Below, one piece after another: positions 53,327 to 61,112 of a stretch of DNA of 64,000 nt. Below the pieces are notes generated by a model, which had not been told where the DNA came from, did not search any database, and was given only the letters and a program-made list of their open reading frames with translations. How positions within the stretch are numbered: position 1 is the stretch's first letter; every line of letters begins with the position of its first letter. Location of the stretch: assembly GCA_963797835.1 (NCBI GenBank), contig CAWCRN010000026.1:372001-436000 (forward strand), in the 5' to 3' direction. Made by a program: the position numbers and the translations under genes. The stretch comes from JBDTSW01 sp963797835. GTDB taxonomy: Bacteria; Actinomycetota; Thermoleophilia; Solirubrobacterales; 70-9.

Positions 53327-53722
53327 ATGTCGCAGAAGAACCTAGAGATCGTGCGTCGCGTCTACGAGGCGATGAACGCACGCGACTTCGAAGCCTTCGA
53401 TGAGCTCGCGGATCAAGACGCGGAGTGGATCCCGGACAGCAGGGTCGGCGAGGGCCCCGTCCGGGGACGCGAGAGCGTGCTCCGCTTCTTCACCGACCGG
53501 GCGGAGATGTTCTCCGAGGTTCGCACGGAGGTGGAGCGCCTCTGGGATCGCGACGACCGAGTCCTTGCCTTCATCCGGGTCACGGGCCGGGGTCGGCAGA
53601 GCGAGGCGCCGTTCGACCTCCGGGTCGGTCACCTGTGGACTATCCGCGACGGCCTGGTCGTGCGCGGCGAGGGATACGGCAACCGCGACGAGGCCCTCGA
53701 AGCTGCCGGGCTCTCGGAGTAG
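53327..53722 (+). CDS. SnoaL-like (NTF2-fold) protein, copy 1
   Basis: NTF2-fold protein of 131 aa: SQKNLEIVRRVYEAMNARDFEAFDELADQDAEW, PVRGRESVLRFFTD, VGHLWTIRDGLVVRGEGYGNRDEALEAAGLSE. Such proteins may be ketosteroid-isomerase-like enzymes or ligand binders; no substrate is indicated. First of three tandem paralogues separated by only 3 bp; shared junction sequence shows recent duplication. Confidence 0.82.
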   Translation: MSQKNLEIVRRVYEAMNARDFEAFDELADQDAEWIPDSRVGEGPVRGRESVLRFFTDRAEMFSEVRTEVERLWDRDDRVLAFIRVTGRGRQSEAPFDLRVGHLWTIRDGLVVRGEGYGNRDEALEAAGLSE

Positions 53723-53725
53723 GCG

Positions 53726-54124
53726 ATGGCGCAGGAGAACGTCGATACGGTGCTTCGGTGCTACGCGGCGTACAACCGTCGTGACTGGGATGCCGCGGTG
53801 GCCGACTTTCATCCTCAGGCCGAGTATCGGGTCGCTGCTGCCTTGGACCGGCCCCTGCTCCATCGAGGGCGCGAGGCGATCCGTGATTTCTTCGCTGCGG
53901 CCGAGGCCGACTGGGAGGGCGACGTCAGCGAGCCCCGAGAAAGCTTCGACCTGGGCGATCGGGTCCTCGTCCGCGCGGTGGAGCGATGGGTGGGGAGAGA
54001 CGGGATCTCCATGGAGATGAGCGGCGGACAGCTCTGGACGCTCGACGGCGATGGGCTCATCACCAGGTTCGAGTCCTTCGACGAGTGGGAGGACGCCCTC
54101 GAAGCCGCCGGGCTTGAGGAGTAG
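53726..54124 (+). CDS. SnoaL-like (NTF2-fold) protein, copy 2
   Basis: Paralogue of 132 aa: AQENVDTVLRCYAAYNRRDWDAAVADFHPQAEY, PLLHRGREAIRDFF, GQLWTLDGDGLITRFESFDEW, ending DALEAAGLEE. It starts 3 bp after copy 1. Pocket residues differ from copies 1 and 3, so the three may have different ligands. Confidence 0.82.
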   Translation: MAQENVDTVLRCYAAYNRRDWDAAVADFHPQAEYRVAAALDRPLLHRGREAIRDFFAAAEADWEGDVSEPRESFDLGDRVLVRAVERWVGRDGISMEMSGGQLWTLDGDGLITRFESFDEWEDALEAAGLEE

Positions 54125-54127
54125 GCG

Positions 54128-54514
54128 ATGTCGCAGGAGAACGTGGAGATCGTGCGCGAGGTCTGGGATGCCTACTCGCGTCGCGACTACGATCGCATCG
54201 CAGGGTTCCACGACCCCCACATAGTGGTGATCAGCTTGGAGGACGGTGCCTTGTACGGCAACGACGCCGTGCTGGCGAACTACGAACGCTGGAACGAAGC
54301 CTGGGAGGGGGCCGAGACAACCCTCGAGGAGGTGATCGGGCGCGGAGACCGGGTGTTAGTGAAGGTTCGATTCCACGGCCGTGGTCGAGCGAGCGGGGTC
54401 GAAGTCGAAACCCGCTTCTATGAGGTCTACACGCTGCGCGACGGCAAGGTTCTGCGCATAGATGAGTACGAACATCGGGCCGACGCCCTCGAAGCCGCCG
54501 GGCTCTCGGAGTAG
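54128..54514 (+). CDS. SnoaL-like (NTF2-fold) protein, copy 3
   Basis: Paralogue of 128 aa: SQENVEIVREVWDAYSRRDYDRIAGFHDPH, LYGNDAVLANYERW, YEVYTLRDGKVLRIDEYEHRADALEAAGLSE. Starts 3 bp after copy 2. After its stop the junction sequence is repeated once more (GGCGATGTCG), but the next codon is TAG, so a fourth copy survives only as ATG-TCG-stop (54518-54526). Confidence 0.82.
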   Translation: MSQENVEIVREVWDAYSRRDYDRIAGFHDPHIVVISLEDGALYGNDAVLANYERWNEAWEGAETTLEEVIGRGDRVLVKVRFHGRGRASGVEVETRFYEVYTLRDGKVLRIDEYEHRADALEAAGLSE

Positions 54515-54623
54515 GCGATGTCGTAGGAGGATCACCCTCGACCTCCATCCCTACTACGTGAGGTTGGTCACGGGACGTATCCGGGGCTTGATTGGGATCG
54601 GTCTGCGGCGTAGCCTGCCTCGG

Positions 54624-55904
54624 GTGGGATTGGCAGCCAGGGGAACTCGCAGGGTGGTACCGCTGATCGTCGCCCTGGGCGCGCTCGCCGTCACGCCGGC
54701 GGCCGGGGCGAACGCGATCAAGGTGGTCGACCGGGTGAAGGCCGACGCGGGCGAGAGGCTGACGCTGTTCTCGAATCAGGACCTCAAGGTCACCGGCGAA
54801 TGCGTGGACGAGGGCGGCGGAGACTTCACCGCCGACACATTCCTCAAAGCCAAGCGCGAGAACCTCGCCGTCGACACGTACAGCGGCGATCCCCCCGACC
54901 CCGACTTCGACCCCGCGGACGGCAAGCTCGACATCACAAACAACGACGCGAACGGCACGATGCCGAGCCTGGAGGCCGCCGAGTACTACGACTTCTACGC
55001 GGAGGGTCACAACGGCCGAGCGCTGAACGGGCGGCCGGTGACCGGAGTGCACGTGAAGGGTGCCGACTGCGCGTTCTGGGGGACCTTCCTGGGCTCCGAG
55101 AGCGAGGGCCCGGTGCACGCCCCAAAGCGGGCGAAGGCCGACGCCGGCGAGACGGTGACCATGTTCTCGAACGAGGACTTCAAGCTCACCGGCAGGTGCG
55201 TGGACAACGGGGGCGGCGACGTGACCGCCGACACCTTCCTCAAAGCCAAGCGTGAGCACCTCATCTATTACCTGACCGAGCTCAATCTGTTCGACACCAA
55301 CTTCTCCCCCGGTGACGGCAAGGTCGACATCATCCAACCGTCCGACGACGCGAGCGGCACGCTCCCGGAGTACATCGGCCGTTCCTTCAACCACGACGTC
55401 TGGATGGAGGGCGCCGGCGGCCGGGTCCTACAGGCGCGGATCGCGACCGGCGTCCACACCAAGGGCGCCGACTGCACCTTCTCGGGCCTGCTCGCCGGCT
55501 ATGGCGATGTTGGGCAGCTGCAAACGGTGGACAGGATCAAGGCCGATGTGGGCGAGAGGGTCACCGTGTACGCGAACGACGACTTCAAGGTCACCGGCAG
55601 GTGCGTCGACAACGGGGGCGGCGACTTCACCGCCGACACCCAGCTTGCGGCGAAGCGTGAGAACCTCATGTACTACGCGTACAACGGCGACCCCTTCTAC
55701 CTCCTGGACTTCGACCCCGACGACGGCAAGATCGACATCTCGAGTGACGACGCGGAAGGCGCGGCGCCGGACTACTACAGCGAGGACGACTACTCGGACT
55801 TCTTCGGCGACGGCAAGGGGGGCGAGATGCTGGTCGGGCGGCTCGGAACCGGCGTCCACATCAAGGGCGCGGACTGCACCTTCTCGGGCATCTTCATCGG
55901 TTAG
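54624..55904 (+). CDS. Exported protein with three about 130-residue repeats
   Basis: Secreted protein of 426 aa with a signal peptide (RRVVPLIVALGALAVTPAAGANA). The mature protein is three tandem homologous domains. Each opens with VKADAGERLTLFSN-like sequence, has TGECVD or TGRCVD-x-GGGD, TADTFLKAKRE, an acidic DGK-[LVI]-DI segment and ends TGVHVKGADC-x-F. Each repeat has two conserved Cys, suggesting one disulfide per domain. Chosen start is GTG 54624, 7 nt after TAGCCT (54611-54616). No known family is recognised; the Asp-rich DFDPxDGKID segments might bind calcium (inference). Confidence 0.75.
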   Translation: MGLAARGTRRVVPLIVALGALAVTPAAGANAIKVVDRVKADAGERLTLFSNQDLKVTGECVDEGGGDFTADTFLKAKRENLAVDTYSGDPPDPDFDPADGKLDITNNDANGTMPSLEAAEYYDFYAEGHNGRALNGRPVTGVHVKGADCAFWGTFLGSESEGPVHAPKRAKADAGETVTMFSNEDFKLTGRCVDNGGGDVTADTFLKAKREHLIYYLTELNLFDTNFSPGDGKVDIIQPSDDASGTLPEYIGRSFNHDVWMEGAGGRVLQARIATGVHTKGADCTFSGLLAGYGDVGQLQTVDRIKADVGERVTVYANDDFKVTGRCVDNGGGDFTADTQLAAKRENLMYYAYNGDPFYLLDFDPDDGKIDISSDDAEGAAPDYYSEDDYSDFFGDGKGGEMLVGRLGTGVHIKGADCTFSGIFIG

Positions 55905-55919
55905 GCCGGACTCGCGCGG

Positions 55920-56003
55920 GTGGAGCGTCTCGACCTGGACGGCCAGCCGATGGACTCGGAGCGGCGCTTTCTCGAGGCCCGCCTGGCAGAGGTCCGGGGC
56001 TGA
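55920..56003 (+). CDS. Possible 27-aa coupled mini-ORF
   Basis: GTG-started ORF (VERLDLDGQPMDSERRFLE ...) whose TGA overlaps the ATG of the GNAT gene (TGATG). It may be a translational coupler or the tail of a lost gene. No independent evidence. Confidence 0.3.
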   Translation: MERLDLDGQPMDSERRFLEARLAEVRG

Positions 56004-56467
56004 TGGGCGGTATTCGGGACGTTCGGCTGCGGCCGGCGCAGGCCGGCGACGTTCCGAGGATCACCGAGATCGTCCAGGCGGCCTACGGGCCGTTCGCCGA
56101 GCGCCTGGGCAGGCTGCCGAGGCCGCTGACCGACGACTACGCCGAGGTGGTCCGCCGCGGGCGCACCACCGTTGCCGAGCGCGGGGGCCAGATCGCCGGG
56201 CTCGTCGTTCTGGGCATCGACGACGAAGGATTCCTGGTGGACAACATCGCCGTCGACCCCGCGCATCACCGGACCGGGGTCGGCAGAGCGCTATTCGAGC
56301 ACGCCGAGGCCTCGGCGCGCCAGGCCGGCTTCGACTCGATCTACCTCTACACCGCCGACGCGGCAACCGAGAACGTGGAGCTCTACGAGCGGATCGGCTA
56401 CGTCGAGTACGACCGCCGCGTCTACGAAGGGGTCACCCTGGTCTACCTCCGCAAGGCGCTCCGCTGA
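56003..56467 (+). CDS. GNAT family N-acetyltransferase
   Basis: Acetyl-CoA dependent acetyltransferase of 154 aa. Motif A is VDPAHHRTGVGRALFEHAE (R/Q-x-x-G-x-G/A variant HRTGVG), and motif B is YLYTADAATENVELYERIGY. N-terminal RLRPAQAGDVPRITEIVQAAY is typical. Substrate unknown. It is 25 bp upstream of the winged-helix gene, on the same strand. Confidence 0.88.
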   Translation: MGGIRDVRLRPAQAGDVPRITEIVQAAYGPFAERLGRLPRPLTDDYAEVVRRGRTTVAERGGQIAGLVVLGIDDEGFLVDNIAVDPAHHRTGVGRALFEHAEASARQAGFDSIYLYTADAATENVELYERIGYVEYDRRVYEGVTLVYLRKALR

Positions 56468-56491
56468 GACCCCCCGTTAGCCTCGGTGAGC

Positions 56492-57588
56492 GTGGACGCT
56501 GAACGGATCCTCGCCTTCAGGCTCGCCCGCTCGGGCCTCGCCGGCAAGGCCCCGGCGAGCCTCGCCGACGCCGCCGCATGCCCCGCCTCGGACTTCGCCC
56601 GCGACGCGGCGCTCCACGCGCTGGCCGCCCGGCGGCCGGGGCTGACGCGCGAGGAGTACGACGCGGCCGTCGAGGACGGCGACATCGTCCTCGCCCACAT
56701 CGTCCGCGGGGCGATCCACGCGCTCGCCCCCGGTGACCATGCGCTCTGGGGCCGCGCGCTGCTTGCGTCCGACGATGAGGAGCTGGGCGCGCAGCTCGGC
56801 CGCCAGGTCCAGCGGCTGACCGAGGAGGGGGGCATCGCCCCGACGGACGCGCTCGCCGAGGTCGCCGATGCGACGAGGTCTGGTCTTGCCGGTGGCCGGG
56901 CGCTCACCAAGGACGAGCTTCACGCCGAGCTTCGGGAGCGTGTACGGCCCGAGCTGATGCCCTGGTGCAAGAGCTGCGGGAGCCATCACGTCGCCCCGAT
57001 GCTCTGGCGGTACGCCGGTGTCAAGGCGGGCGCCCGCCTCGACTCCAAGCGCCGCTACGTGCTGGGCAAGCCCGGCAAGGAGCCCGCGGCCGGCGAGGCG
57101 GTCCGGCGCTACCTCGGCTTCTACGGCCCGGGAACCCCGGGGGAGTTCGCCGACTGGGCCGGCCTGGCCAAGCCGCACGCCGGGCGGCTCTGGGCCGAGA
57201 TCGAGGGCGACATGAGCGAGGTCGGGGTCGGCAAGCGCAAGCGCATGGGCCCTGAGCGCGGACGTGAAGAGTGCTCGAGGCGCCGCCCCAGGCGCGCGGC
57301 GTGCGACTGATCCCGCCCGGCGACCCCTACCTCCAGAAGCCGAACCGGCCGCTTCTGGCCCCAGACGACGGACCTGCGAAAGCGGCTGTTTCGGCCCGTC
57401 GCGAGCCCAGGTGCGGTGCTCAAGGACGGTCGCCTGGTCGGGCTCTGGCGCTCTAAGGCGAATGGGACGGAAGGCCGAGGTCAGCCGTCGAGAAGCTCGG
57501 CCGGATCGCGCGCCGTGACCTCGAGCCCGAGGCGGAGCGGATCGCCGGGCTGCGCGGCGCCTCCGAGTCCGTGCTCGTCGTGGAGTAG
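56492..57588 (+). CDS. Winged-helix DNA-binding protein, AlkZ-like/HTH_42 family (frameshifted 3' part)
   Basis: Of about 365 aa. N-terminal VDAERILAFRLARSGLAG, central IVRGAIHALAPGDHALWGRALL and KSCGSHHVAPMLWRYAGVKAG, then after shifts near 57260, 57375 and 57455 VRLIPPGDPYLQKPNRPLL, AVLKDGRLVGLWRSKA and ESVLVVE. This order matches the family that includes the AlkZ DNA glycosylase, although enzymatic residues cannot be checked. GTG 56492 is 8 nt after TAGCCT (56478-56483); GTG 56486 is an alternative. It is convergent with the monooxygenase gene, 3 bp apart. Confidence 0.72.
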
Positions 57589-57591
57589 CGG

Positions 57592-59011
57592 TCAGGCGAG
57601 CACCGGCTCCGCGCCGCGCGCGGCCGGCGCGCTCCCAGTCGAGCGAGAGCTCGGCGGCGACGCCGTCCGGGCGCGCCAGCAGCGCGCCGCGCGCGCCCAG
57701 GCCGACGGCGCGGGCCGTGATCGCGTCGAGGCGGTGCTCGGCCACGGGCGCCCGAGGAGCGCTGGGGCGCCATTCGGCCTCCGGGCCGAGGAGCAGGGTG
57801 AGGCCGGGTCCCAGCAGGTCGAGCGTGGAGCGGCCGGGCTCGACCCAGGCGTGCGGGATGCGCGGCCCGAGGTCGACGTGAAGCTCCTCGGCCACGCTGC
57901 GGATCGACCCGTTCGGGTCGACCGAGCGCTCCATGTTGTGCTCGGCGACCGGCCGGCGCTCGCGCTCGTAGGAGTCGAGCAGCTCGTCGTCCGCCCATCC
58001 GAGGAGCGTCCAGGCGAGCTTCCAGCCGAGGTCGCGGCCGTCGCGGATCGCCGTGTTCATCCCGGTGCCACCGCGGGGGGTGACGCGGTGCGCCGCGTCG
58101 CCGGCAAGGAAGGCCCGGCCCTCGCGGAAGCGGTCGGCGAGCAGCGCTCCGTAGGAGAAGCGCCCGATCCTGCCGATGCGCACCTCGCCCAGGGGCGCTC
58201 CCGCGGAAATGCGGATGCGGCGCTCAAGGCCATCCGGGGTGGTGTCGGCCGGGTCGATCATTCCCGGATCGGAACCGAAGCCGTAGACCCAGCGGTCGCC
58301 ACGGCTCACGGTCACGAACGTGCCGTCGGGCGCATCGGGATGGGTGATCGAGTAGATGGGATGGCGCGGCCGGAGCCCACGAGGTCGTCGAGGCGGACAT
58401 CGACCAGTGCGGTCACGGCGTCACGGACGGCGCCGGGCCCGGCCTGCCGGATCCCGAGCTCCTCGCGAACGCGGCTGCGCACCCCATCGGCCCCGATCAG
58501 GTAGCCGGCCTCCACGATCCGCTCGCCATCGCCCTCCCGTAGGACTGCGCGCACGGCGTCGCCACGCTCTTCGAGCGAGACGAGTTCGGTGCCGAGCTCG
58601 ACCGTGCCCACGCCCAGCCCTCGGAAGTGCTCGAGCATCATCGGCTCCAGCACGTCCTGCGTCACACAGAGCGGCTCGTTCGGCGAGACGACCGCGGCCT
58701 GCTCGGGGCTGGGCACCCCGACCGGGAACTCGAGCTCGCGGTCGCGGAGCGTCCTTCCAAGGAACCCCGTGAAGCGGACGTCGATCGCGGCGGCCGGTCA
58801 CGGCGGCCTCCAGGCCCCAGGAGCGGAAGAGCTCCATCGAGCCGGTGCTCACCAGGCTGGCGCGCGGCATCGCCGACAGCTCCTCCTTGCGATCGACGAC
58901 GAGCGACTCCACGCCGTAGCGGGCGAGGGTGATCGCGGCGGCCAGGCCCGCGGGACCGGCGCCGGCGATGAGGACAGGGACGGTGGATGGGGGAGATGCA
59001 TAATTCGTCAT
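57592..59011 (-). CDS. FAD-dependent aromatic monooxygenase, PheA/TfdB/UbiH type (frameshifts)
   Basis: Flavoprotein hydroxylase of about 470 aa. Dinucleotide motif VLIAGAGPAGLAAAITLARYG at the N-terminus, DG motif YLIGADGVRSRVREELGI, and GD motif AFLAGDAAHRVTPRGGTGMN. The C-terminal thioredoxin-like region (SVDPNGSIRSVAEELHVDLGPRIPHAWV) marks the aromatic-polyketide/phenol hydroxylase class. Frames change near 58790, 58330 and 57615, again at G/C runs. Start ATG 59011. The divergent TetR gene and operator at 59019-59044 suggest induction by its substrate. Confidence 0.82.
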
Positions 59012-59018
59012 ACACTCT

Positions 59019-59044
59019 GTCTTATATCAGACAGCATGTCTGAT
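59019..59044. promoter_or_regulatory. TetR operator between monooxygenase and regulator genes
   Basis: ATCAGACAGCATGTCTGAT (59026-59044) is a perfect inverted repeat with 8-bp arms and a 3-bp centre. A second overlapping repeat TGTCT-N6-AGACA (59019-59034) shares a half-site. It covers both divergent promoters, 21 bp before the TetR ATG. Confidence 0.8.
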
Positions 59045-59064
59045 GGAAGTGCTACCGTGGGCTC

Positions 59065-59679
59065 ATGACCCCCCGCCCCTACGAGCAGCGGCTGCGCGCC
59101 GAGTCGGCCGCGGCCACACGGAGCCGCATCCTCGACGCACTGTTCGACCGCATCCGGGCCGAACCGTCGAAGCCGGTCAGCGTCGACGAGATCGCTCGCC
59201 TGGCGGGAGTCGCGCGCTCGACGATCTACACGGTCTTCGGCTCCCGCGCCGGGCTCTTCGACTCCCTCGCGCGCGAGCTGTTCGAGCGCGGCGGCTACCA
59301 GCGGCTGCTCGAGGCGGTGCGCCAGGAGGACCCCCGCGAAAGCCTCCGCGACGGCATCACGGCCGGGGTCGAGATCTTCGCCAGCGATCCCGACGTGTTC
59401 CGCGCACTGCACTCGATGGAGAGGCTCGACGCGGACGCGGTCGGGGGCGCGATCGCGCGGATCGAGGAGCAGCGCACCGCCGGGATGGCGGGCCTGGCGC
59501 TGCGGCTCAAGCGCGCCGGCGAGCTGCGCGAGGGCGTCAGTACGAAGCGCGCGGCCCACGTGATCTGGATCGCGGCGAGCTTCGAGGCCTTCGACCTCCT
59601 GCACTCGGGGCGGGGCCTGCCCACCGGCGAGATCGCGGAGATCCTGGTGGACGGCGCCGAGCGCGCGATCTGCCGCTAG
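59065..59679 (+). CDS. TetR-family transcriptional regulator
   Basis: Repressor of 204 aa. HTH region RSRILDALFDRI, VSVDEIARLAGVARSTIYTVFGSRAGLFDSL at residues about 20-65, followed by a variable ligand domain. ATG at 59065 lies 6 nt after TACCGT (59053-59058). Likely represses itself and the divergent flavin monooxygenase through the adjacent palindrome. Its TAG stop shares a CTAG with the convergent HxlR gene stop. Confidence 0.92.
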   Translation: MTPRPYEQRLRAESAAATRSRILDALFDRIRAEPSKPVSVDEIARLAGVARSTIYTVFGSRAGLFDSLARELFERGGYQRLLEAVRQEDPRESLRDGITAGVEIFASDPDVFRALHSMERLDADAVGGAIARIEEQRTAGMAGLALRLKRAGELREGVSTKRAAHVIWIAASFEAFDLLHSGRGLPTGEIAEILVDGAERAICR

Positions 59680-60143
59680 GTAGCCGGGACGCCGCTCCAG
59701 CCCGGACCCGGCTCCACGTCCGCGTCGGTGGAGCGCATGGGCTCGCCGCACACCGAGCAGGTGGGCTCGACGTGCGCGATCTCGCCACACGCGGCGTGCC
59801 GGAACAACGCCGGCGGTCCGGCGTCGCCGGCGGTCCAGCGGTCGCCCCAGGCCATCAGCGCCATCAGCACGTCCATGAACTCGAGGCCCATCTCCGTCAG
59901 CACATACTCGTCGCGTGGTGGGCGATCGGAGTAGGGGCGCCGCTCGAGGATGCCGGCGTCGACGAGGTGCCGCAGGCGCTCTGCGAGGACCTTGCGGGAG
60001 ATGCCCAGGCTGCGCTGGATCTCGTCGAAGCGCCCGCGCCCCACGAAGACGTCGCGGATCACGAGCGGTGACCAGGGCTCGCCGGCGACGGCGATGCCCC
60101 GGGCGATCGAGCACTCCATCTGCGAAAAGTCGGTTCGCTGCAT
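59676..60143 (-). CDS. HxlR-family transcriptional regulator
   Basis: Winged-helix regulator of 155 aa: CSIARGIAVAGEPWSPLVIRDVFVG, FDEIQRSLGISRKVLAERLRHLVDAGILERRPY, DEYVLTEMGLEFMDVLMAL. The C-terminal extension has a Cys cluster (AACGEIAHVEPTCSVCGEPM) that may bind zinc or sense redox state. ATG at 60143 is the first start after two GTTCC-N5-GGAAC operators. The divergent DUF899 gene is the likely target. Confidence 0.9.
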   Translation of the reverse strand: MQRTDFSQMECSIARGIAVAGEPWSPLVIRDVFVGRGRFDEIQRSLGISRKVLAERLRHLVDAGILERRPYSDRPPRDEYVLTEMGLEFMDVLMALMAWGDRWTAGDAGPPALFRHAACGEIAHVEPTCSVCGEPMRSTDADVEPGPGWSGVPAT

Positions 60144-60157
60144 GGAAAGAGGGTAGC

Positions 60158-60207
60158 TTAGTTCCCTGAAGGAACTAAATCTGTTAGGGTGCGTTCCTCG
60201 AAGGAAC
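60158..60207. promoter_or_regulatory. Twin HxlR operators
   Basis: TTAGTTCC-CTGAA-GGAACTAA (60158-60178, 8-bp arms) and GTTCC-TCGAA-GGAAC (60193-60207) share the core GTTCC-N5-GGAAC. Their centres are 32 bp apart, about three helical turns. They lie between the divergent HxlR and DUF899 genes. Confidence 0.75.
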
Positions 60208-60236
60208 TGCCACCTGAGCCGAGGAGGAAACACGAG

Positions 60237-60918
60237 ATGGAGCTACCACCGATCGTCAGCGAGGAGGAGTGGGCGCGAGCCCGCGCAGCAGATGCTGGTG
60301 AAGGAGAAGGAGCTGACCCGCGCCCGCGACGCACTTGCCGCCGAGCGCCGGCGGATGCCGCGGATGGCTGTGGAGAAGGAATACGCCTTCGAGGGTCCGG
60401 ACGGCCCGGCGAACCTGCTCGACCTGTTCGAGGGGCGCCGCCAGCTCATCGTCTACCGGTTCTTCTACGACCCCGATGTCGACGGTTGGCCCGAGAAGGG
60501 CTGCCCTGGGTGCTCGTTCGTCGCCGATCAGGTCGCGCACCTGGCACACCTCAACGCCCGCGACACCACGCTCGCCTTCGTCTCCCGCGCGCCGCAGCCT
60601 CAGATCGAGCGTCTGAAGGCGCGGATGGGCTGGGAGATGCCCTGGTACACGATCACCGACGACTTCGACACCGACTTCGACGTCCGCGAGTGGCACGGCA
60701 CCAACGCCTTCCTGCGTGACGGCGACCGGATCTTCCGCACCTACTTCATCGACAGCCGAGGCGACGAGGCGATGGGCAGCACCTGGAACTACCTCGACAT
60801 CACCGCGCTCGGGCGCCAGGAGGAGTGGGAGGACTCGCCCGACGGCTACCCGCAGACGCCGCCGTACCAGTGGTGGAGGCGCCACGACGAGTACGAGCAG
60901 ACCGCGGCGGCCCGGTGA
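60237..60918 (+). CDS. DUF899 thioredoxin-like protein (one frameshift)
   Basis: Thioredoxin-fold protein of about 227 aa. Start MELPPIVSEEEWARAR at 60237 has a GAGGAGG ribosome site; after a shift near 60285 the reading continues QQMLVKEKELTRARDALAAERRRMPRM, GRRQLIVYRFFYDP, EKGCPGCSFVADQV, DTTLAFVSRAPQPQI and MGWEMPWYTITDDFDTDF. The CPGC pair sits where DUF899 proteins have their active-site motif. Regulated by the divergent HxlR protein. Substrate unknown. Confidence 0.88.
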
Positions 60919-61112
60919 CCGTCCTCGCCCACGTCGGGGCGTTGCCGGTGGAGGAGCTCCTCGCGCTGGCCCCGGCGGCGGGCGCGATGCTGGCGGCCGT
61001 GCGCGCGGCGACCCCGAAACGGTGTAGAAAGCCGCAATGGGGTTTCTCACGCCGACGCCCCCGCCCGTCGACCTCGATGAGTGGAGGGAAAAGCCGCACC
61101 TGGAGCGGATAA
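60915..61112 (+). CDS. Small hydrophobic protein (possible)
   Basis: GTG overlapping the DUF899 stop (GTGA) opens VTVLAHVGALPVEELLALAPAAGAMLAAVRAATPK, a pattern I associate with short single-helix proteins of Thermoleophilia (inference). The reading runs 76 bp into the next gene with arginine-rich sequence, so the true stop is probably near 61033 after an indel. Confidence 0.4.
   Translation: MTVLAHVGALPVEELLALAPAAGAMLAAVRAATPKRCRKPQWGFSRRRPRPSTSMSGGKSRTWSG

Noticed and set aside
56015..56026. Third copy of the palindromic element (CGGGACGTTCGG)
   Set aside because: Single 12-bp match with no opposite arm or loop; it codes IRDVRL in the GNAT protein.
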